A DNA stretch of 64,000 bases from Microlunatus soli (GCF_900105385.1 NZ_LT629772.1:1240001-1304000); one strand, 5' to 3'. Positions 1 through 8,703 are shown, numbered from the stretch's first letter. The notes: a model not told the origin generated them from the letters alone. Translations and numbers: made by a program.

Positions 1-460
1 CGGACAGCGGCCGCTGGACCAGATTGTCCAGCTGGTAACGGAAATAGCGGCTCAGCAGCTCCGGCACCCGGTCGTCGCCGGTGGCGTCGTGGTGCTGGCA
101 GAGCACCTTGCAGGCGACCATCCGCGGCCACCAGTCGTCGTTGCCGGCCGGGCCGAACCAGCCGTCCGCACGCTGGGAGCCGATCATCCACTCCACCCAC
201 GGCCGGACCTGGTCGATCAGATCTTGATCATCGAGGACGTAGGCCAGCGGCAGCAGCCCGTCCAGATAGTACGGGCCACGTTCCCAGGACTCCCCCGTGC
301 CGCCGAGCCAGCCGCTGTCCGGGCCGACATCGGGCCAGACCTCGGGCAGCCGACCGGTCAGTCCGTCGGCCTGCAACCGTAGTTGATCATGGAGCCAGCC
401 CTCGGGCCGGATGGCACCGAGCGGCAGCTCGGCCTGGCGGGGTCTGTTCGACGACGTCAC
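1..460 (-). CDS. GH127/DUF1680-like beta-L-arabinofuranosidase, partial
   Basis: The gene runs off the left edge, so only about 153 N-terminal residues are visible. The reading starts at a GTG at 460 with an in-frame TAG just upstream. The visible part contains LPLGAIRPEGWL, GESWERGPYYLDGLLPLAY and WMIGSQRADGWFGP, which match the start of the (alpha/alpha)6 barrel of DUF1680/GH127 proteins. Those enzymes release L-arabinofuranose or related sugars from plant glycans. The catalytic residues lie beyond the edge, so the exact substrate cannot be judged. It has no signal peptide and is probably cytoplasmic. It follows the membrane protein at 470-937 by only 9 bp and is probably co-transcribed with it. 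Confidence 0.75.
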   Translation of the reverse strand, partial: MTSSNRPRQAELPLGAIRPEGWLHDQLRLQADGLTGRLPEVWPDVGPDSGWLGGTGESWERGPYYLDGLLPLAYVLDDQDLIDQVRPWVEWMIGSQRADGWFGPAGNDDWWPRMVACKVLCQHHDATGDDRVPELLSRYFRYQLDNLVQRPLS

Positions 461-469
461 ACCTCGAGC

Positions 470-937
470 CTAACGGTGCCTGGCTCTCCTGCTGTCGACC
501 CCGTCCGGACCGGTGACCGGTTTGGCCCGGCCGCGGGTGATCGTGACGAGCATGATCGCGATCCCGAGCAGCGCAACGGTCGCATTCGCGCCGGTCAGGA
601 AGATCGCCTGACCGGTGGTCGCCATCTCCAGGTGGGTCAGGTGGAAGAAGAAGTGCGGCACCGAGAACACCGAGTAGGCCAGCATCGCGGGGATCACGAA
701 GTGTGCCCTCGGCCGGATCAGGGCGATCAGGATGATCACGGCGGTTCCCAGGGTCGCCTCGCCGAAGTCGCGGGCGTGGTGCTCGCTGAACGGCGGCGTC
801 AGGTCGACAGTCGGGAAGTAGCGACAGAAACTCGCGGGATGGACGGCGTTCCAGCCGTCGACGACGAGCTGGTCGAGCAGCAGGATCGCGAGTCCGATCC
901 TGATGAAAGCGTCATGGCTGCTTCCTCGGTTCTCCAT
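470..937 (-). CDS. small integral membrane protein, about 4 TM
   Basis: I do not recognise the family. The 155-residue protein has hydrophobic segments at about 11-27, 60-77, 80-100 and 112-135 and a basic C-terminal tail (VDSRRARHR), so an inner-membrane protein with four helices is likely. The ATG at 937 is the only good start. Only 33 bp separate it from the divergent gene at 971, so both must use a compact two-way promoter. Its stop lies 9 bp before the GH127 start, suggesting an operon. A role in transport cannot be claimed from the sequence. Confidence 0.65.
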   Translation of the reverse strand: MENRGSSHDAFIRIGLAILLLDQLVVDGWNAVHPASFCRYFPTVDLTPPFSEHHARDFGEATLGTAVIILIALIRPRAHFVIPAMLAYSVFSVPHFFFHLTHLEMATTGQAIFLTGANATVALLGIAIMLVTITRGRAKPVTGPDGVDSRRARHR

Positions 938-957
938 CGATTTTCGAACATGCGTGC

Positions 958-963
958 TAACGT
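958..963 (+). promoter_or_regulatory. -10 element TAACGT, leaderless start
   Basis: TAACGT fits the actinobacterial TANNNT -10 pattern and ends 7 nt before the ATG at 971. Transcription would start at or next to the start codon. No clear -35 box is visible. Confidence 0.45.
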
Positions 964-970
964 CGCAGGT

Positions 971-1222
971 ATGGGCACTGAACAGGTTTCATTCCTGGCA
1001 GGCAAGGATCCGCTCGGCGACAACGTCTGGATTCCCGCGTCCGTTGAAGACCGGGAAGAACGGGACGACGGCGAGTGGCTGTACGTCCTGCCCGCGTTCT
1101 CCGATTCCGAGGACTCGGCCACCTGGGTCAAGGCCAGCGAGGTTCGGCCGATCACCAACCGGGCCGCCGAACCCGACTCGGATCCACCATCGTCGCCGCC
1201 CCGGCTTCGGGTGGTCAGATGA
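971..1222 (+). CDS. small acidic hypothetical protein
   Basis: This 83-residue acidic protein begins MGTEQVSFLAGKDPLGDNVW and ends in a Pro/Ser-rich tail. No family is recognised. The longer reading frame that contains it has no plausible upstream start. Support for this start comes from TAACGT at 958-963 followed by 7 nt and the ATG, the spacing of a leaderless promoter. The Trp and Tyr placement (WIPASV, EWLYVLPAF, TWVKASEV) looks like a small beta-rich fold. The gene is divergent from the membrane protein at 470-937. Confidence 0.55.
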   Translation: MGTEQVSFLAGKDPLGDNVWIPASVEDREERDDGEWLYVLPAFSDSEDSATWVKASEVRPITNRAAEPDSDPPSSPPRLRVVR

Positions 1223-1293
1223 ATTATGGACCGACGGGCCGTTCCTGTTGGAACGTTCCCTGACGACCTCGGGGCGCCGGCTGGTCGCGAAGG

Positions 1294-1932
1294 CTACAGA
1301 TCGGCGAGCCAGCGGTGCCCCGGATGCGTCAACGCGATCGCCTCCCGCAACCAATGCCGAGCGCCCGCGTCCAGCAACGGACGAACGGCCTCGAAGTCTG
1401 CCTGGTCCTTCGGACGGAGACCGGCGGCCTTGTGCAGCAGCTGGATCTCCGGGCGCAGGTAGTTGACACCGTCCTGGGTCCAGACGATCTCATCGAGCGG
1501 CAGTGACGTCCGCGCGTCCCGTTTGAACACCCACCGGTCGCCCACCGTGGTCATCAGGATGATGTCGTACTCCCACGGATCGCCGCCGCTGCGACGAGCC
1601 CAGACGTTCTCGCAACTGTCGGGGACCAGGTGATCGTCGGCACCGACGTCGCCGGGAAGCAGGATCCGCAGCGTTTCCTGGTCGGCCGACCAGAGGTCGA
1701 TCCGACCGGCAAGGTAGCGCCGGAGCAGACCGAGCTCGCTGCGCGGGATGCTCGGGTCGACGTCACCATGATCACGCGGTACGCCGCTGAATGTCTCCAG
1801 GGACCAGCCGCCCGCGACCCACCAACGTCCCTGATAGTCGGCGAGCAGTTCGGCGACATCCGCCGGCGTCCGTTTCCGCCACGGACCGTAAATTCGGACC
1901 AGCTCGTCATGATCAACATTGCTGACAGGCAC
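1294..1932 (-). CDS. nucleotidyltransferase, aminoglycoside-2''-adenylyltransferase-like
   Basis: The protein resembles the ANT(2'')/AadA-related nucleotidyltransferases that adenylylate small molecules. The key motif is visible near the N-terminus: WWVAGGWSLETFSG followed by RDHGDVDPSIP, where the GGW loop and the D-x-D (here GDVDPS) would bind Mg-ATP. C-terminal features (RPEIQLLHKA, KDQADFEAVRPLL) also match the family, whose members are mostly of unknown substrate. The start is uncertain: GTG at 1932 gives 212 residues, while ATG at 1983 would add 17. The shorter form is chosen because a possible small gene starts at 1982 on the other strand. Actual drug resistance is not implied. Confidence 0.75.
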   Translation of the reverse strand: MPVSNVDHDELVRIYGPWRKRTPADVAELLADYQGRWWVAGGWSLETFSGVPRDHGDVDPSIPRSELGLLRRYLAGRIDLWSADQETLRILLPGDVGADDHLVPDSCENVWARRSGGDPWEYDIILMTTVGDRWVFKRDARTSLPLDEIVWTQDGVNYLRPEIQLLHKAAGLRPKDQADFEAVRPLLDAGARHWLREAIALTHPGHRWLADL

Positions 1933-1981
1933 TGCAGGACCGTATCGGCTCTCGGCCGCGTCGTGAACCCTCGCGGTCGCC

Positions 1982-2194
1982 ATGGATTGGTACGGCACCG
2001 TGCTGCCGGTCGTGCCGATCGAGTTACAGCTCGGCACGATGATCGCCCGCGACCAGCAGCACCGGCTCCGTGCCACCCTTGAGGCCATCGACCCCAGCCG
2101 TCTCGACATCGCGATGCTGCGACGTACCGTCGCCGATCGGCAGATCATGGCCTCAGGCTCCCGGATACCGACGGTGCTCCTCGATCTCCTGTAA
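1982..2194 (+). CDS. possible small hypothetical protein
   Basis: This is a 70-residue frame starting MDWYGTVLPVVPIELQLG and rich in Arg, Leu and Ile. It lies between two annotated genes and is not the antisense of a recognisable protein, which argues for it. There is no Shine-Dalgarno sequence and no recognised family. If the nucleotidyltransferase starts at 1983, the two starts overlap head to head. Low confidence. Confidence 0.3.
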   Translation: MDWYGTVLPVVPIELQLGTMIARDQQHRLRATLEAIDPSRLDIAMLRRTVADRQIMASGSRIPTVLLDLL

Positions 2195-2241
2195 GCCCGC
2201 GCCCGGACCGCATGCCGCGCGGGAGTGTCGGCGGGGTGCAC

Positions 2242-2247
2242 TAGCGT
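2242..2247 (+). promoter_or_regulatory. -10 element TAGCGT, leaderless start
   Basis: TAGCGT lies 6 nt before the ATG at 2254, matching the TANNNT spacing of leaderless actinobacterial promoters. Confidence 0.45.
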
Positions 2248-2253
2248 CACCGC

Positions 2254-2940
2254 ATGGTTCCGTTGAACGTGCTGCTGTCGGCTGCGCTGTTGGATCTGAC
2301 CCGGGAGTGTGAGCGCCAGGGTGCCGAGGAGGTCGTGCTGTGGTCGAACCTGCTGCGGGTGATCGACGACGACGGCGTCGACGTCAGAGAACTCCCCGGG
2401 CGGGTGCGGTTGTCCCGACGCGCCGTGCGGTCGATGACGGGAGCGGTCGAGCGATCGGGATGGGCAACCAGGGACGGCAAGATCATCCGGTTGAACGAAC
2501 CCGCCAGCCGGGCGCGGCGTCGATGGGGCGCGGCCATCAGCCACGCGGAGCAGGAGTGGACTCCGACATCGCTCCGCGCGCCGTTGGAGTCGTTCGTCTC
2601 CCAACTGCCATTGGAGTATTCGCACTATCCCTGCGGGTACGGCGCTGCCGATTCTCGGATCACCGGCAACGGCAAATCGGGGCTGGAGCGACACGGCGCC
2701 GTCACGGTTGATCGATCCCACCGCGTGCAGCTGACTCCCCTCGGGATCAGGGTGCGGGACGGCTACCGACCGGGTGTCCGGGCCGTCGAAAGAGCGCTGC
2801 CGGGCGCCGCGGCACTACGCGATTCGTTGGAGGCACTGGAGCTACCGGCGCACCCCCGACATCCCGATGTCCGCTACGTCGGCGGTCGGGTCGGGTTTGC
2901 CGAGGTCTCCGCTCGCCGTGATCTCCGGCATCGCCGTTGA
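2254..2940 (+). CDS. hypothetical protein, possible winged-helix DNA-binding
   Basis: The 228-residue protein is not assigned to a named family. Residues 20-90 (DLTRECERQGAEEVVLWSNL, then RVRLSRRAVRSMTGAVERSG) resemble a MarR-like winged helix in which RVRLSRRAVRSM would be the recognition helix. A second similar stretch appears near residues 140-165 (GLERHGAVTVDRSHRVQLTP), typical of the wing in dimeric regulators. The ATG at 2254 has a leaderless-type -10 box. The downstream neighbour tatB is convergent. Confidence 0.55.
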   Translation: MVPLNVLLSAALLDLTRECERQGAEEVVLWSNLLRVIDDDGVDVRELPGRVRLSRRAVRSMTGAVERSGWATRDGKIIRLNEPASRARRRWGAAISHAEQEWTPTSLRAPLESFVSQLPLEYSHYPCGYGAADSRITGNGKSGLERHGAVTVDRSHRVQLTPLGIRVRDGYRPGVRAVERALPGAAALRDSLEALELPAHPRHPDVRYVGGRVGFAEVSARRDLRHRR

Positions 2941-2979
2941 CCCGATCGGTCCCAACGACCGGACGGGCCCAGACCCGCG

Positions 2980-3429
2980 TCAGGTGGCGTCGGGGTCGAA
3001 CGGCGTACTGATTCTTGGGCCGGCCAGGGCGGGAACCACGGTGGCGGTGACGCCGTTGCCGGTGCTGATCTGCTTGCGGGTGCCGCCCGACTTCGCCTCG
3101 TCGATCGCAGCGGTCGCGTCGCTGACCGTGCCCTTGCTCAGGCTGGTGATCTGGGCCAGGTCGTCCTTGACGTCGCTGACCATCGGCTGCACGTCGGCAA
3201 ACAGGTGTTTGGTGACGAACGCCTTCGGGTTCAGGTCCCGGAAGTCGACATCGTCGAAGTCGGCGCCCAATTCGGTCTTCAGCTGGTTCTGCGCGTTACC
3301 GGCCATGCCGCGGACGTACTTCAACGCAGCGGCGGCCTTCCGCGCCATCACCGGCAGCTTGTCCGGTCCGAACACGATCACCGCGATGACGGCCAGCAGC
3401 AGTAGCTCCGGTGCCCCGATGTCCAACAT
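2980..3429 (-). CDS. tatB: Sec-independent protein translocase TatB
   Basis: TatB is the membrane subunit of the twin-arginine translocase that works with TatC in binding substrates. The 149-residue protein starts MLDIGAPELLLLAVIAVIVF, a single N-terminal membrane helix with the conserved Glu at position 8. The hinge motif FGPDKLP and an amphipathic helix (ARKAAAALKYVRGMAGNAQN) follow, then an acidic, variable tail. It is the last gene of sigE-rseA-htrA-tatB, the same order as in mycobacteria. The window encodes several likely Tat substrates, including the GH116 enzyme and the sugar-binding lipoprotein. Confidence 0.93.
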   Translation of the reverse strand: MLDIGAPELLLLAVIAVIVFGPDKLPVMARKAAAALKYVRGMAGNAQNQLKTELGADFDDVDFRDLNPKAFVTKHLFADVQPMVSDVKDDLAQITSLSKGTVSDATAAIDEAKSGGTRKQISTGNGVTATVVPALAGPRISTPFDPDAT

Positions 3430-3529
3430 CCCGCGTCAACCCCTCCCGGCGCTTCGCCCGTCTCGGGCAAGACTAGACGACGATTCCAGGAAACTCAGCC
3501 GGCATCCGGATCCCGCCCGGACTCCGAAC

Positions 3530-4804
3530 TCAGCCGCGCTTGGACGCGAGCTTCAAGGTCGCCGTGTGGGTGCTGCCGTCCCGCTCGTAGCGGAGCTTGA
3601 TCGTGTCACCCGGACGGTGGTTGCGGACCGCGACGATCAGGTCCTCGGTCTCGGCCACCGGCTGCCCGTCGATCGACGTCACGATGTCCTCGGGCTGCAG
3701 ACCGGCAAGGTCGGCCGCCCCACCCGGCGTGACGCTGGACAGCAACACTCCGGAACCGCTCCCGTCTCCGGAGACAGTCGCATTGAGTACGGGATAGGTG
3801 GCGTAGCCGTCGGTGATCAGCAACTGCCCGATCTGGCGGGCCTGATTGATCGGGATCGCGAAACCGATGCCGATGTTGCCGCTGTCCTCACTGCTGCTGG
3901 TGGCACCGGAACCGGTCAGGATCGCCGAGTTGACCCCGATCACCGCACCGCCGGCGTCGACCAATGGGCCCCCGGAGTTGCCGTGGTTGATCGGTGCATC
4001 GGTCTGCAATGCGTTCAGGTAGGCCGGCCCGTCACCCGAATTGGCCTCGCCGACCGAGACCGGACGATTGACCGCCGAGATGATCCCTTCGGTCACCGAA
4101 CCGCCCAGGCCGAGCGGCGATCCGATCGCGACCGCTGCCTCGCCGACCTTGATCTTGGCCGAGTCGCCGAGCCGGGCCGCCCGAAAACCGGCGGGCTTGT
4201 CGACCTGGATCACTGCCAGGTCGTAGCTGGCGCTGCGGCCCAGCACCGACGCCTTCTCCCGGTGGCCGGCGGAGTTGGTCACCCAGATGGCGCCGTCGGC
4301 GTCGACCACGTGGTTGTTGGTCATGATCCGGCCCTCACCATCGATCACGAAACCGGAACCGAGCGAGGTGCCGCTGCCCGTGTTGACCCGGATGGTGACC
4401 GTGCTCGGCAGCAGCTGCTCGGCGATGGTCACGGTGTCCGCGGCCCCCTTGGAGGCCGGGACCGAGGAGGTGCTGGTGGGTGCACTGTTGTTGGGCGCAT
4501 TGCTGTTGGCCGGGGCCGGTGCGGTCGGTCCGAGACCGCCACTGCCGAACGACGGGCCAGCCGACGGGGCCGTGGACTGGGCGATTCTGCTGCCGAGGTA
4601 GCCGGCGCCGCCGCCGACGGCCAAGGCGACCATGACGACAGTGGCCAGCACGGCAACCATCGGACGTGATCGGCGAGGTCGGCGCGGCGCGTTGGTCGGC
4701 GGCTGATCGGGCGCCGGGTAGAGCTGCTGCCCTCCGGTCGGGTCCGACCGATCAGGTTGCGGCGACCTGAATCCGGGCCGGTACGGATCGCTGCCCTCGG
4801 TCAT
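3530..4804 (-). CDS. htrA: membrane-anchored HtrA-type serine protease with PDZ domain
   Basis: The protein degrades or refolds damaged envelope proteins. A Pro-rich cytoplasmic N-terminus (1-48) is followed by one membrane helix (about 49-70) and a low-complexity Ser/Ala/Pro linker to about residue 120. The trypsin-like domain has the triad His165 (MTNNHVVD), Asp195 (SYDLAVIQ) and Ser277 (HGNSGGPLV). A C-terminal PDZ domain (about 325-420) contains GLQPEDIVTSIDGQPV. Length (424) is normal for actinobacterial HtrA. It lies between rseA and tatB, in the regulon expected for SigE. The 83-bp gap to rseA may carry its own start site. Confidence 0.93.
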   Translation of the reverse strand: MTEGSDPYRPGFRSPQPDRSDPTGGQQLYPAPDQPPTNAPRRPRRSRPMVAVLATVVMVALAVGGGAGYLGSRIAQSTAPSAGPSFGSGGLGPTAPAPANSNAPNNSAPTSTSSVPASKGAADTVTIAEQLLPSTVTIRVNTGSGTSLGSGFVIDGEGRIMTNNHVVDADGAIWVTNSAGHREKASVLGRSASYDLAVIQVDKPAGFRAARLGDSAKIKVGEAAVAIGSPLGLGGSVTEGIISAVNRPVSVGEANSGDGPAYLNALQTDAPINHGNSGGPLVDAGGAVIGVNSAILTGSGATSSSEDSGNIGIGFAIPINQARQIGQLLITDGYATYPVLNATVSGDGSGSGVLLSSVTPGGAADLAGLQPEDIVTSIDGQPVAETEDLIVAVRNHRPGDTIKLRYERDGSTHTATLKLASKRG

Positions 4805-4887
4805 CGCCTGGTCCCTACCTCACCACGATCAGTCGGCCCGGTTCGTCGGCTGTCGGGCAGATCAACAACGGGGCGGCCGCCCACCGA

Positions 4888-6414
4888 TCAGGAATGCGCG
4901 TGATCGAAGATGTGAGCCCAGCCGGCGCCAACGCGTTCCATCGTAGTTCGATCGACGGGTCGATCGTGGGGCAGCGCAGCCAACACGCGGTCCCGCAAGG
5001 CGGTCGACCCGTCGGTGGCCACGGTGAAGACCGCATCGGAGGACTGCCAGGTCGCGGTGTTCAGCATCGCGTCGTCGCGGTAGGCGCCGAGCGCCGGATC
5101 CCACTCCGACTCAGCGGGCGGCCGGGCCAGCGATCCGCGCCGCTCGAAGACACTGACGGTGGACAACCCGTCGGTGTAGACCATGTGCAGGACGCCCGGC
5201 TCGGCCGACGCGTCGGCCCGGAGCCTGACCAGTGAGAGGCCGGCCAATTCGGAATGGCAGAACCATCCCTGTTCGGACAACTGCCCGGCGCTGGAGGTGG
5301 TGAACGCCGCCGTGGTGGACCACGCGGCGAGCGGACGTTGGGCGGCGAGCCCGGACAGCCCCGGCCCGCCGGCCGCCAGCTCATCGGACCGGTTCGGATC
5401 GTCCGCCGCGGAGTCCGCTCCGTCGGCAACGGCACCGATCCGTACGGAGTTGTAGCCGGCGGACAGCACCAGCCGGCCGGCGTGGTCGTAATTTTGCTGT
5501 CGCAGCACCAGACCGGTGCGATTGTCGATCCACCAGCGTGCGGCGGGGATGTCTGCATCCCGGGCGCCGGGATGGCGCGCCTCGATCAGGCTCACCGGCC
5601 GTCCGAGCAGGGTGCCACCGTCGGTGCCGCTCAACCGGTAGCCGGCGCGCAACGCCTGGATCAGTTCGGCGCTGCCTGCCAGTCGGGACGCGGCCGGCGT
5701 CGGGATCAGCCCCTGGGCCAACTGCTCGCCCTTGATGCTGCGGACCCGTACCGAGTTGCCGCTGCCGGGCACGAAGCTGACCGCCACATCGGCGGCCGTG
5801 GTTCGGTCGTCACGCGGAGCCAGCACCCGTACGACGCCGGCATGCGGCACCCGGCTCCGGGCCCAACTCGCCTTGGCCAGGATCGCCGAGATCCGATCCT
5901 GATCCAGCGCATCGCCGGTCATCGTCGGATCGGACGGCACCCCGACCCGGTTGTCCCGCAACGCCCGCGGATCGACCGACAGCGCGGCGGCAACCGCCTC
6001 ATTGGTCAGCGGCAGCTGGGCGACGGTGGCGGCGAAATCGGTCCGGACCGACGCGGTCGGGTCGGCGACGCCGCCCGGTTGTGCCGGCGCGGCCAGGTAG
6101 CCGACGCCGGTGATCAGCGCCAACGCCAGCAGGACGGCGGCGGCTGAGGTGGTCAGCGTTCGATTGCGGTGTGACGGATGGGGTTCGGCCGCGATCGCGG
6201 CCAGCCGGTTGGCCAGTTCCATCGGTACCGGTTCGGGCCGGCCGCGGCCGTTGTCGGTGAGCAGCGATCGGAGACGTTGCAGGGCGGCGACCTCACAGCG
6301 GCAGGCCGAACAGTCGGACAGGTGTCGGAGCAGCGCTTGCCGCTCCCCCTCCCCGAGGTGACCGTCAACGTACGCCGAACGCGCCTCGGCGAAGGCCTGA
6401 CAGGATCGCTTCAC
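4888..6414 (-). CDS. rseA: anti-sigma factor RseA fused to an RseB/MucB-like domain
   Basis: The N-terminal 50 residues form a zinc-binding anti-sigma domain with His31, Cys35 and Cys38 (HLSDCSAC), expected to hold SigE inactive. A membrane helix follows at about 86-110 ([20 protein letters not shown]). The remaining 390 residues are extracytoplasmic and resemble the RseB/MucB sensor fold: [20 protein letters not shown], then [19 protein letters not shown] and a later [11 protein letters not shown] segment. Mycobacterial RseA is much shorter (about 150 residues), so this 508-residue protein appears to join sensor and anti-sigma functions. The GTG start overlaps the sigE stop (GTGA), implying translational coupling. 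Confidence 0.85.
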   Translation of the reverse strand: MKRSCQAFAEARSAYVDGHLGEGERQALLRHLSDCSACRCEVAALQRLRSLLTDNGRGRPEPVPMELANRLAAIAAEPHPSHRNRTLTTSAAAVLLALALITGVGYLAAPAQPGGVADPTASVRTDFAATVAQLPLTNEAVAAALSVDPRALRDNRVGVPSDPTMTGDALDQDRISAILAKASWARSRVPHAGVVRVLAPRDDRTTAADVAVSFVPGSGNSVRVRSIKGEQLAQGLIPTPAASRLAGSAELIQALRAGYRLSGTDGGTLLGRPVSLIEARHPGARDADIPAARWWIDNRTGLVLRQQNYDHAGRLVLSAGYNSVRIGAVADGADSAADDPNRSDELAAGGPGLSGLAAQRPLAAWSTTAAFTTSSAGQLSEQGWFCHSELAGLSLVRLRADASAEPGVLHMVYTDGLSTVSVFERRGSLARPPAESEWDPALGAYRDDAMLNTATWQSSDAVFTVATDGSTALRDRVLAALPHDRPVDRTTMERVGAGWAHIFDHAHS

Positions 6415-7112
6415 GCCGTACCCATGGCTCCCATCAGTCCGATCGGCCGCAGCGACTCGCCCGGCTCGGCGTCGACGCCGAAATACCGGGAGTGCGCGGC
6501 GGAAGGATTGCGGTGGGCCAGCGCCGTCCGCAACTGCGCCCGGCCGCGATGGATCCTGCTCCGGACGGTGCCGATCTTCACCCCGAGCGCGGCCCCGACC
6601 TCCTCATAGCTCAGGCCCTCGATGTCACACAGCACCACGGCGGCGCGGAACTCCGGCGCCAGCGCCTTCAACGCGGCGGCGACATCGTGATCCAGGCCCG
6701 CCTCGTCGAACTGCTCCGCCGGCGCCAGGGTCGGGCTCTGCAACCGTTCCTCGGATCCTTCGGCGAAACCGTCGAAGCGGATCTTCTGCTTGCGACGCGC
6801 CGAGTCCAGGAACAGGTTGGTGGTGATCCGGTGCAGCCAGCCCTCGAAGGTGCCCGGTTGGAACTTGTGCAGCGAACGGAAGACCCGGACGAACACGTCC
6901 TGGGTCAGGTCCTCGGCATCATGCGGATTGCCGGTCAGTCGATAGGCCAGCCGATAGACCCGGGCGCTGTGGTCGCGGACGACCTCGTCCCAGGTCGGCG
7001 GTGTCCACTCCTCGTCGGCGGCAGGCGAGATCGCGGCGCTGGTTGGCGCCGATCCGGCCGCCGGGCTGCGACGTTCGGCAGGATTGGGAGCTGGCCAGGT
7101 CGGCTGGGACAT
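6411..7112 (-). CDS. sigE: ECF RNA polymerase sigma factor SigE
   Basis: This is an extracytoplasmic-function sigma factor for envelope stress. Region 2 contains [20 protein letters not shown] and [10 protein letters not shown], and region 4 contains [18 protein letters not shown] with [15 protein letters not shown] as recognition helix. The frame extends upstream to 7268, but ATG 7112 is chosen because it has a strong Shine-Dalgarno (GAGAGGTGAG) 5 nt away; this gives 233 residues including a Pro/Ala-rich N-terminal extension. A GGAAC-N17-CGTT promoter lies about 180 bp upstream, so the gene probably activates itself. Its stop overlaps the rseA start by 4 bp. Confidence 0.93.
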   Translation of the reverse strand: MSQPTWPAPNPAERRSPAAGSAPTSAAISPAADEEWTPPTWDEVVRDHSARVYRLAYRLTGNPHDAEDLTQDVFVRVFRSLHKFQPGTFEGWLHRITTNLFLDSARRKQKIRFDGFAEGSEERLQSPTLAPAEQFDEAGLDHDVAAALKALAPEFRAAVVLCDIEGLSYEEVGAALGVKIGTVRSRIHRGRAQLRTALAHRNPSAAHSRYFGVDAEPGESLRPIGLMGAMGTA

Positions 7113-7197
7113 CGGCTCACCTCTCGTCGGGGCGACGCCCGATCGTGAGGCCGGTACAGCGGTGGCTTCGGATCGGCGCAGGGCTTGCTGCCCTGGC

Positions 7198-7215
7198 GGC
7201 TCATTCTTGTGAGCC
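7198..7215. other. short inverted repeat in the sigE leader
   Basis: GGCTCA and TGAGCC form a perfect 6-bp stem around a 6-nt loop, inside the long untranslated leader (or N-terminal extension) of sigE. It could affect start choice or translation; there is no U-run to make it a terminator. Confidence 0.3.
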
Positions 7216-7295
7216 TTCCTGGTAAACCGCTGTGAGAACACTGGCAAACCGCCCAAGTCTCCGACCACTTCTCTTAGCCAACTCTCATCCGTGCC

Positions 7296-7321
7296 AACGC
7301 GGGCCCGGCCGGCATTGTTCC
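7296..7321 (-). promoter_or_regulatory. ECF-type promoter upstream of sigE (GGAAC-N17-CGTT)
   Basis: Read on the minus strand, GGAAC (7321-7317) is followed after 17 nt by CGTT (7299-7296). This matches the -35/-10 consensus of SigE/SigH-family sigma factors. It points at sigE and would give a leader of roughly 170-180 nt, fitting positive autoregulation. Confidence 0.7.
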
Positions 7322-7418
7322 CGCCCCGGCAGTTCGGTATCGGCGGACACCGAGCTACCGCGTCGGTCGGTCGGCTGGAGGCGTGGATCGGGCGGTGCTG
7401 GGGGTGGCTCGGGTGCGG

Positions 7419-8309
7419 TCAGAGACCGGCGGCTGCCAGCGACTTCTGCAGCGCGGCGCGCTGTTCGTCGGTGGCCGGCAGCAGCGGTGACCGCAGCCCG
7501 CCGACCGGGCGTCCCTGCAGCTCGAGTCCGGCCTTGACCAGGATGCAGCCCTGGGTGGCGAAGATCCCGGTGTAGATCGGCAGCAGTTGGCGATGCAGCC
7601 GGGTCGCTTCCTCGATCTTGCCGTCCAGGTAGGCCTGGATCAGCTGCTTGGTGCCGACCGCGCTGAAGTGGGTCGAGGTGCCGACCAGTCCGACCGCACC
7701 CAGCGACAGCAGCGGCAGGGTCATCGCGTCGTCGCCGGAGTAGTAGAGCAGATCGGTTTCGGCCATCACCCACGCCGATCCCTCGAAATCGCGCTTGGAA
7801 TCCTTCACCGCGACGATCTGCGGGTGCTGGGCGAGCTCGATCAGTGTCTCGGTGGCGACCGCCGTCCCGGTGCGATGTGGGATGTCGTAGATCATGATCG
7901 GCAACTCGGTTGCATCGCCCACCGTGTGGAAATGCCGGATGATGCCCGACTGCGGCGGCTTGGAGTAGTACGGCGTCACGACCAACGCACCGTCGGCACC
8001 GGCCTGCTGGGCGACGGAGATCAATTCCACGGTGTGCCGGGTATCGAAGCTGCCGACGCCGGCGACCACGGATGCCCGGTCCCCCACCGCGTCGATCACG
8101 GTGGTCAGCAGCTCGGCCTTCTCCTCGTCGGTGGTGGTCGGTGACTCGCCGGTGGTGCCGCTGATCACCAGGCCGTCGTTGCCGAGATCGTCGACCAGGT
8201 GGCGCGCCAGATCAGCTGCCGCTTCCAGATCGACCGATTCGTCGGCGGCGAACGGGGTCACCATGGCGGTCAGCAGCCGGCCGAACATCGGCCCGTCTGT
8301 GTAGATCAT
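7419..8309 (-). CDS. dapA: 4-hydroxy-tetrahydrodipicolinate synthase
   Basis: DapA condenses pyruvate with aspartate semialdehyde, the first committed step to diaminopimelate and lysine. The 296-residue TIM-barrel protein has GTTGE (51-55), the YDIPHRTGT motif with catalytic Tyr141, and Schiff-base Lys169 in VAVKDSK. The start ATG at 8309 has a strong AGAGAGGTAAG ribosome site; an internal Met at residue 8 is the alternative. It sits directly downstream of the biotinyl protein gene and faces away from the O-methyltransferase. dapD and dapC are found 10-15 kb further on. Confidence 0.93.
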   Translation of the reverse strand: MIYTDGPMFGRLLTAMVTPFAADESVDLEAAADLARHLVDDLGNDGLVISGTTGESPTTTDEEKAELLTTVIDAVGDRASVVAGVGSFDTRHTVELISVAQQAGADGALVVTPYYSKPPQSGIIRHFHTVGDATELPIMIYDIPHRTGTAVATETLIELAQHPQIVAVKDSKRDFEGSAWVMAETDLLYYSGDDAMTLPLLSLGAVGLVGTSTHFSAVGTKQLIQAYLDGKIEEATRLHRQLLPIYTGIFATQGCILVKAGLELQGRPVGGLRSPLLPATDEQRAALQKSLAAAGL

Positions 8310-8334
8310 CGTCGGCTTACCTCTCTGCTGCCCA

Positions 8335-8556
8335 TCACGCCTGTTCGATGACGACGAGCGGGTCGCCGTCGGTCACCACGTCACCCTGGGTGGCGATCAC
8401 CTCGACCACCACACCGGCGACATCGGCCAGCACCGGGATCTCCATCTTCATCGATTCCAGGATCACCACCGGATCGGTCGCCGAGACCTTCGCCCCGACC
8501 TCGACCTCGACCTTGAGAACGTTCGCCACCAGCTCGGCCGCGACCGTGTGGCTCAT
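8335..8556 (-). CDS. biotin/lipoyl-binding carrier protein
   Basis: A 73-residue stand-alone biotinyl/lipoyl domain, with the attachment Lys37 in ESMKMEIP flanked by two beta-hairpin halves (VAAELVANVLKVEVEVG and GDVVTDGDPLVVIEQ). Similar short proteins such as mycobacterial TB7.3 carry biotin for acyl-CoA carboxylases or act as free carriers. The frame could extend upstream to 8616, but MSHTVAAE at 8556 is the natural domain start. It lies 25 bp upstream of dapA. Confidence 0.85.
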   Translation of the reverse strand: MSHTVAAELVANVLKVEVEVGAKVSATDPVVILESMKMEIPVLADVAGVVVEVIATQGDVVTDGDPLVVIEQA

Positions 8557-8690
8557 CGGAGCGAGCCGACCGGCACGGGGCCGCCGAACACGGGGCGATG
8601 CGATCTCATGGCGCACATCCTATGGTGTCCGACCGATTTCTGGTTCGTGCCACCCGGACGCTCACCGCGCACGCCGACCGGCCGTTTCGG

Positions 8691-8696
8691 TAGGGT
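8691..8696 (+). promoter_or_regulatory. -10 element TAGGGT for the O-methyltransferase
   Basis: TAGGGT ends 7 nt before the GTG start at 8704, so the transcript is probably leaderless. The same bases could also be read as a weak ribosome site (AGGGTGA). Confidence 0.45.
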
Positions 8697-8703
8697 GAAC
8701 GCC

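Noticed and set aside
383..1222. 279-codon plus-strand frame covering the membrane-protein gene
   Set aside because: The first 190 codons are antisense to the membrane protein; only the last 83 codons, from 971, look like protein and have a promoter.
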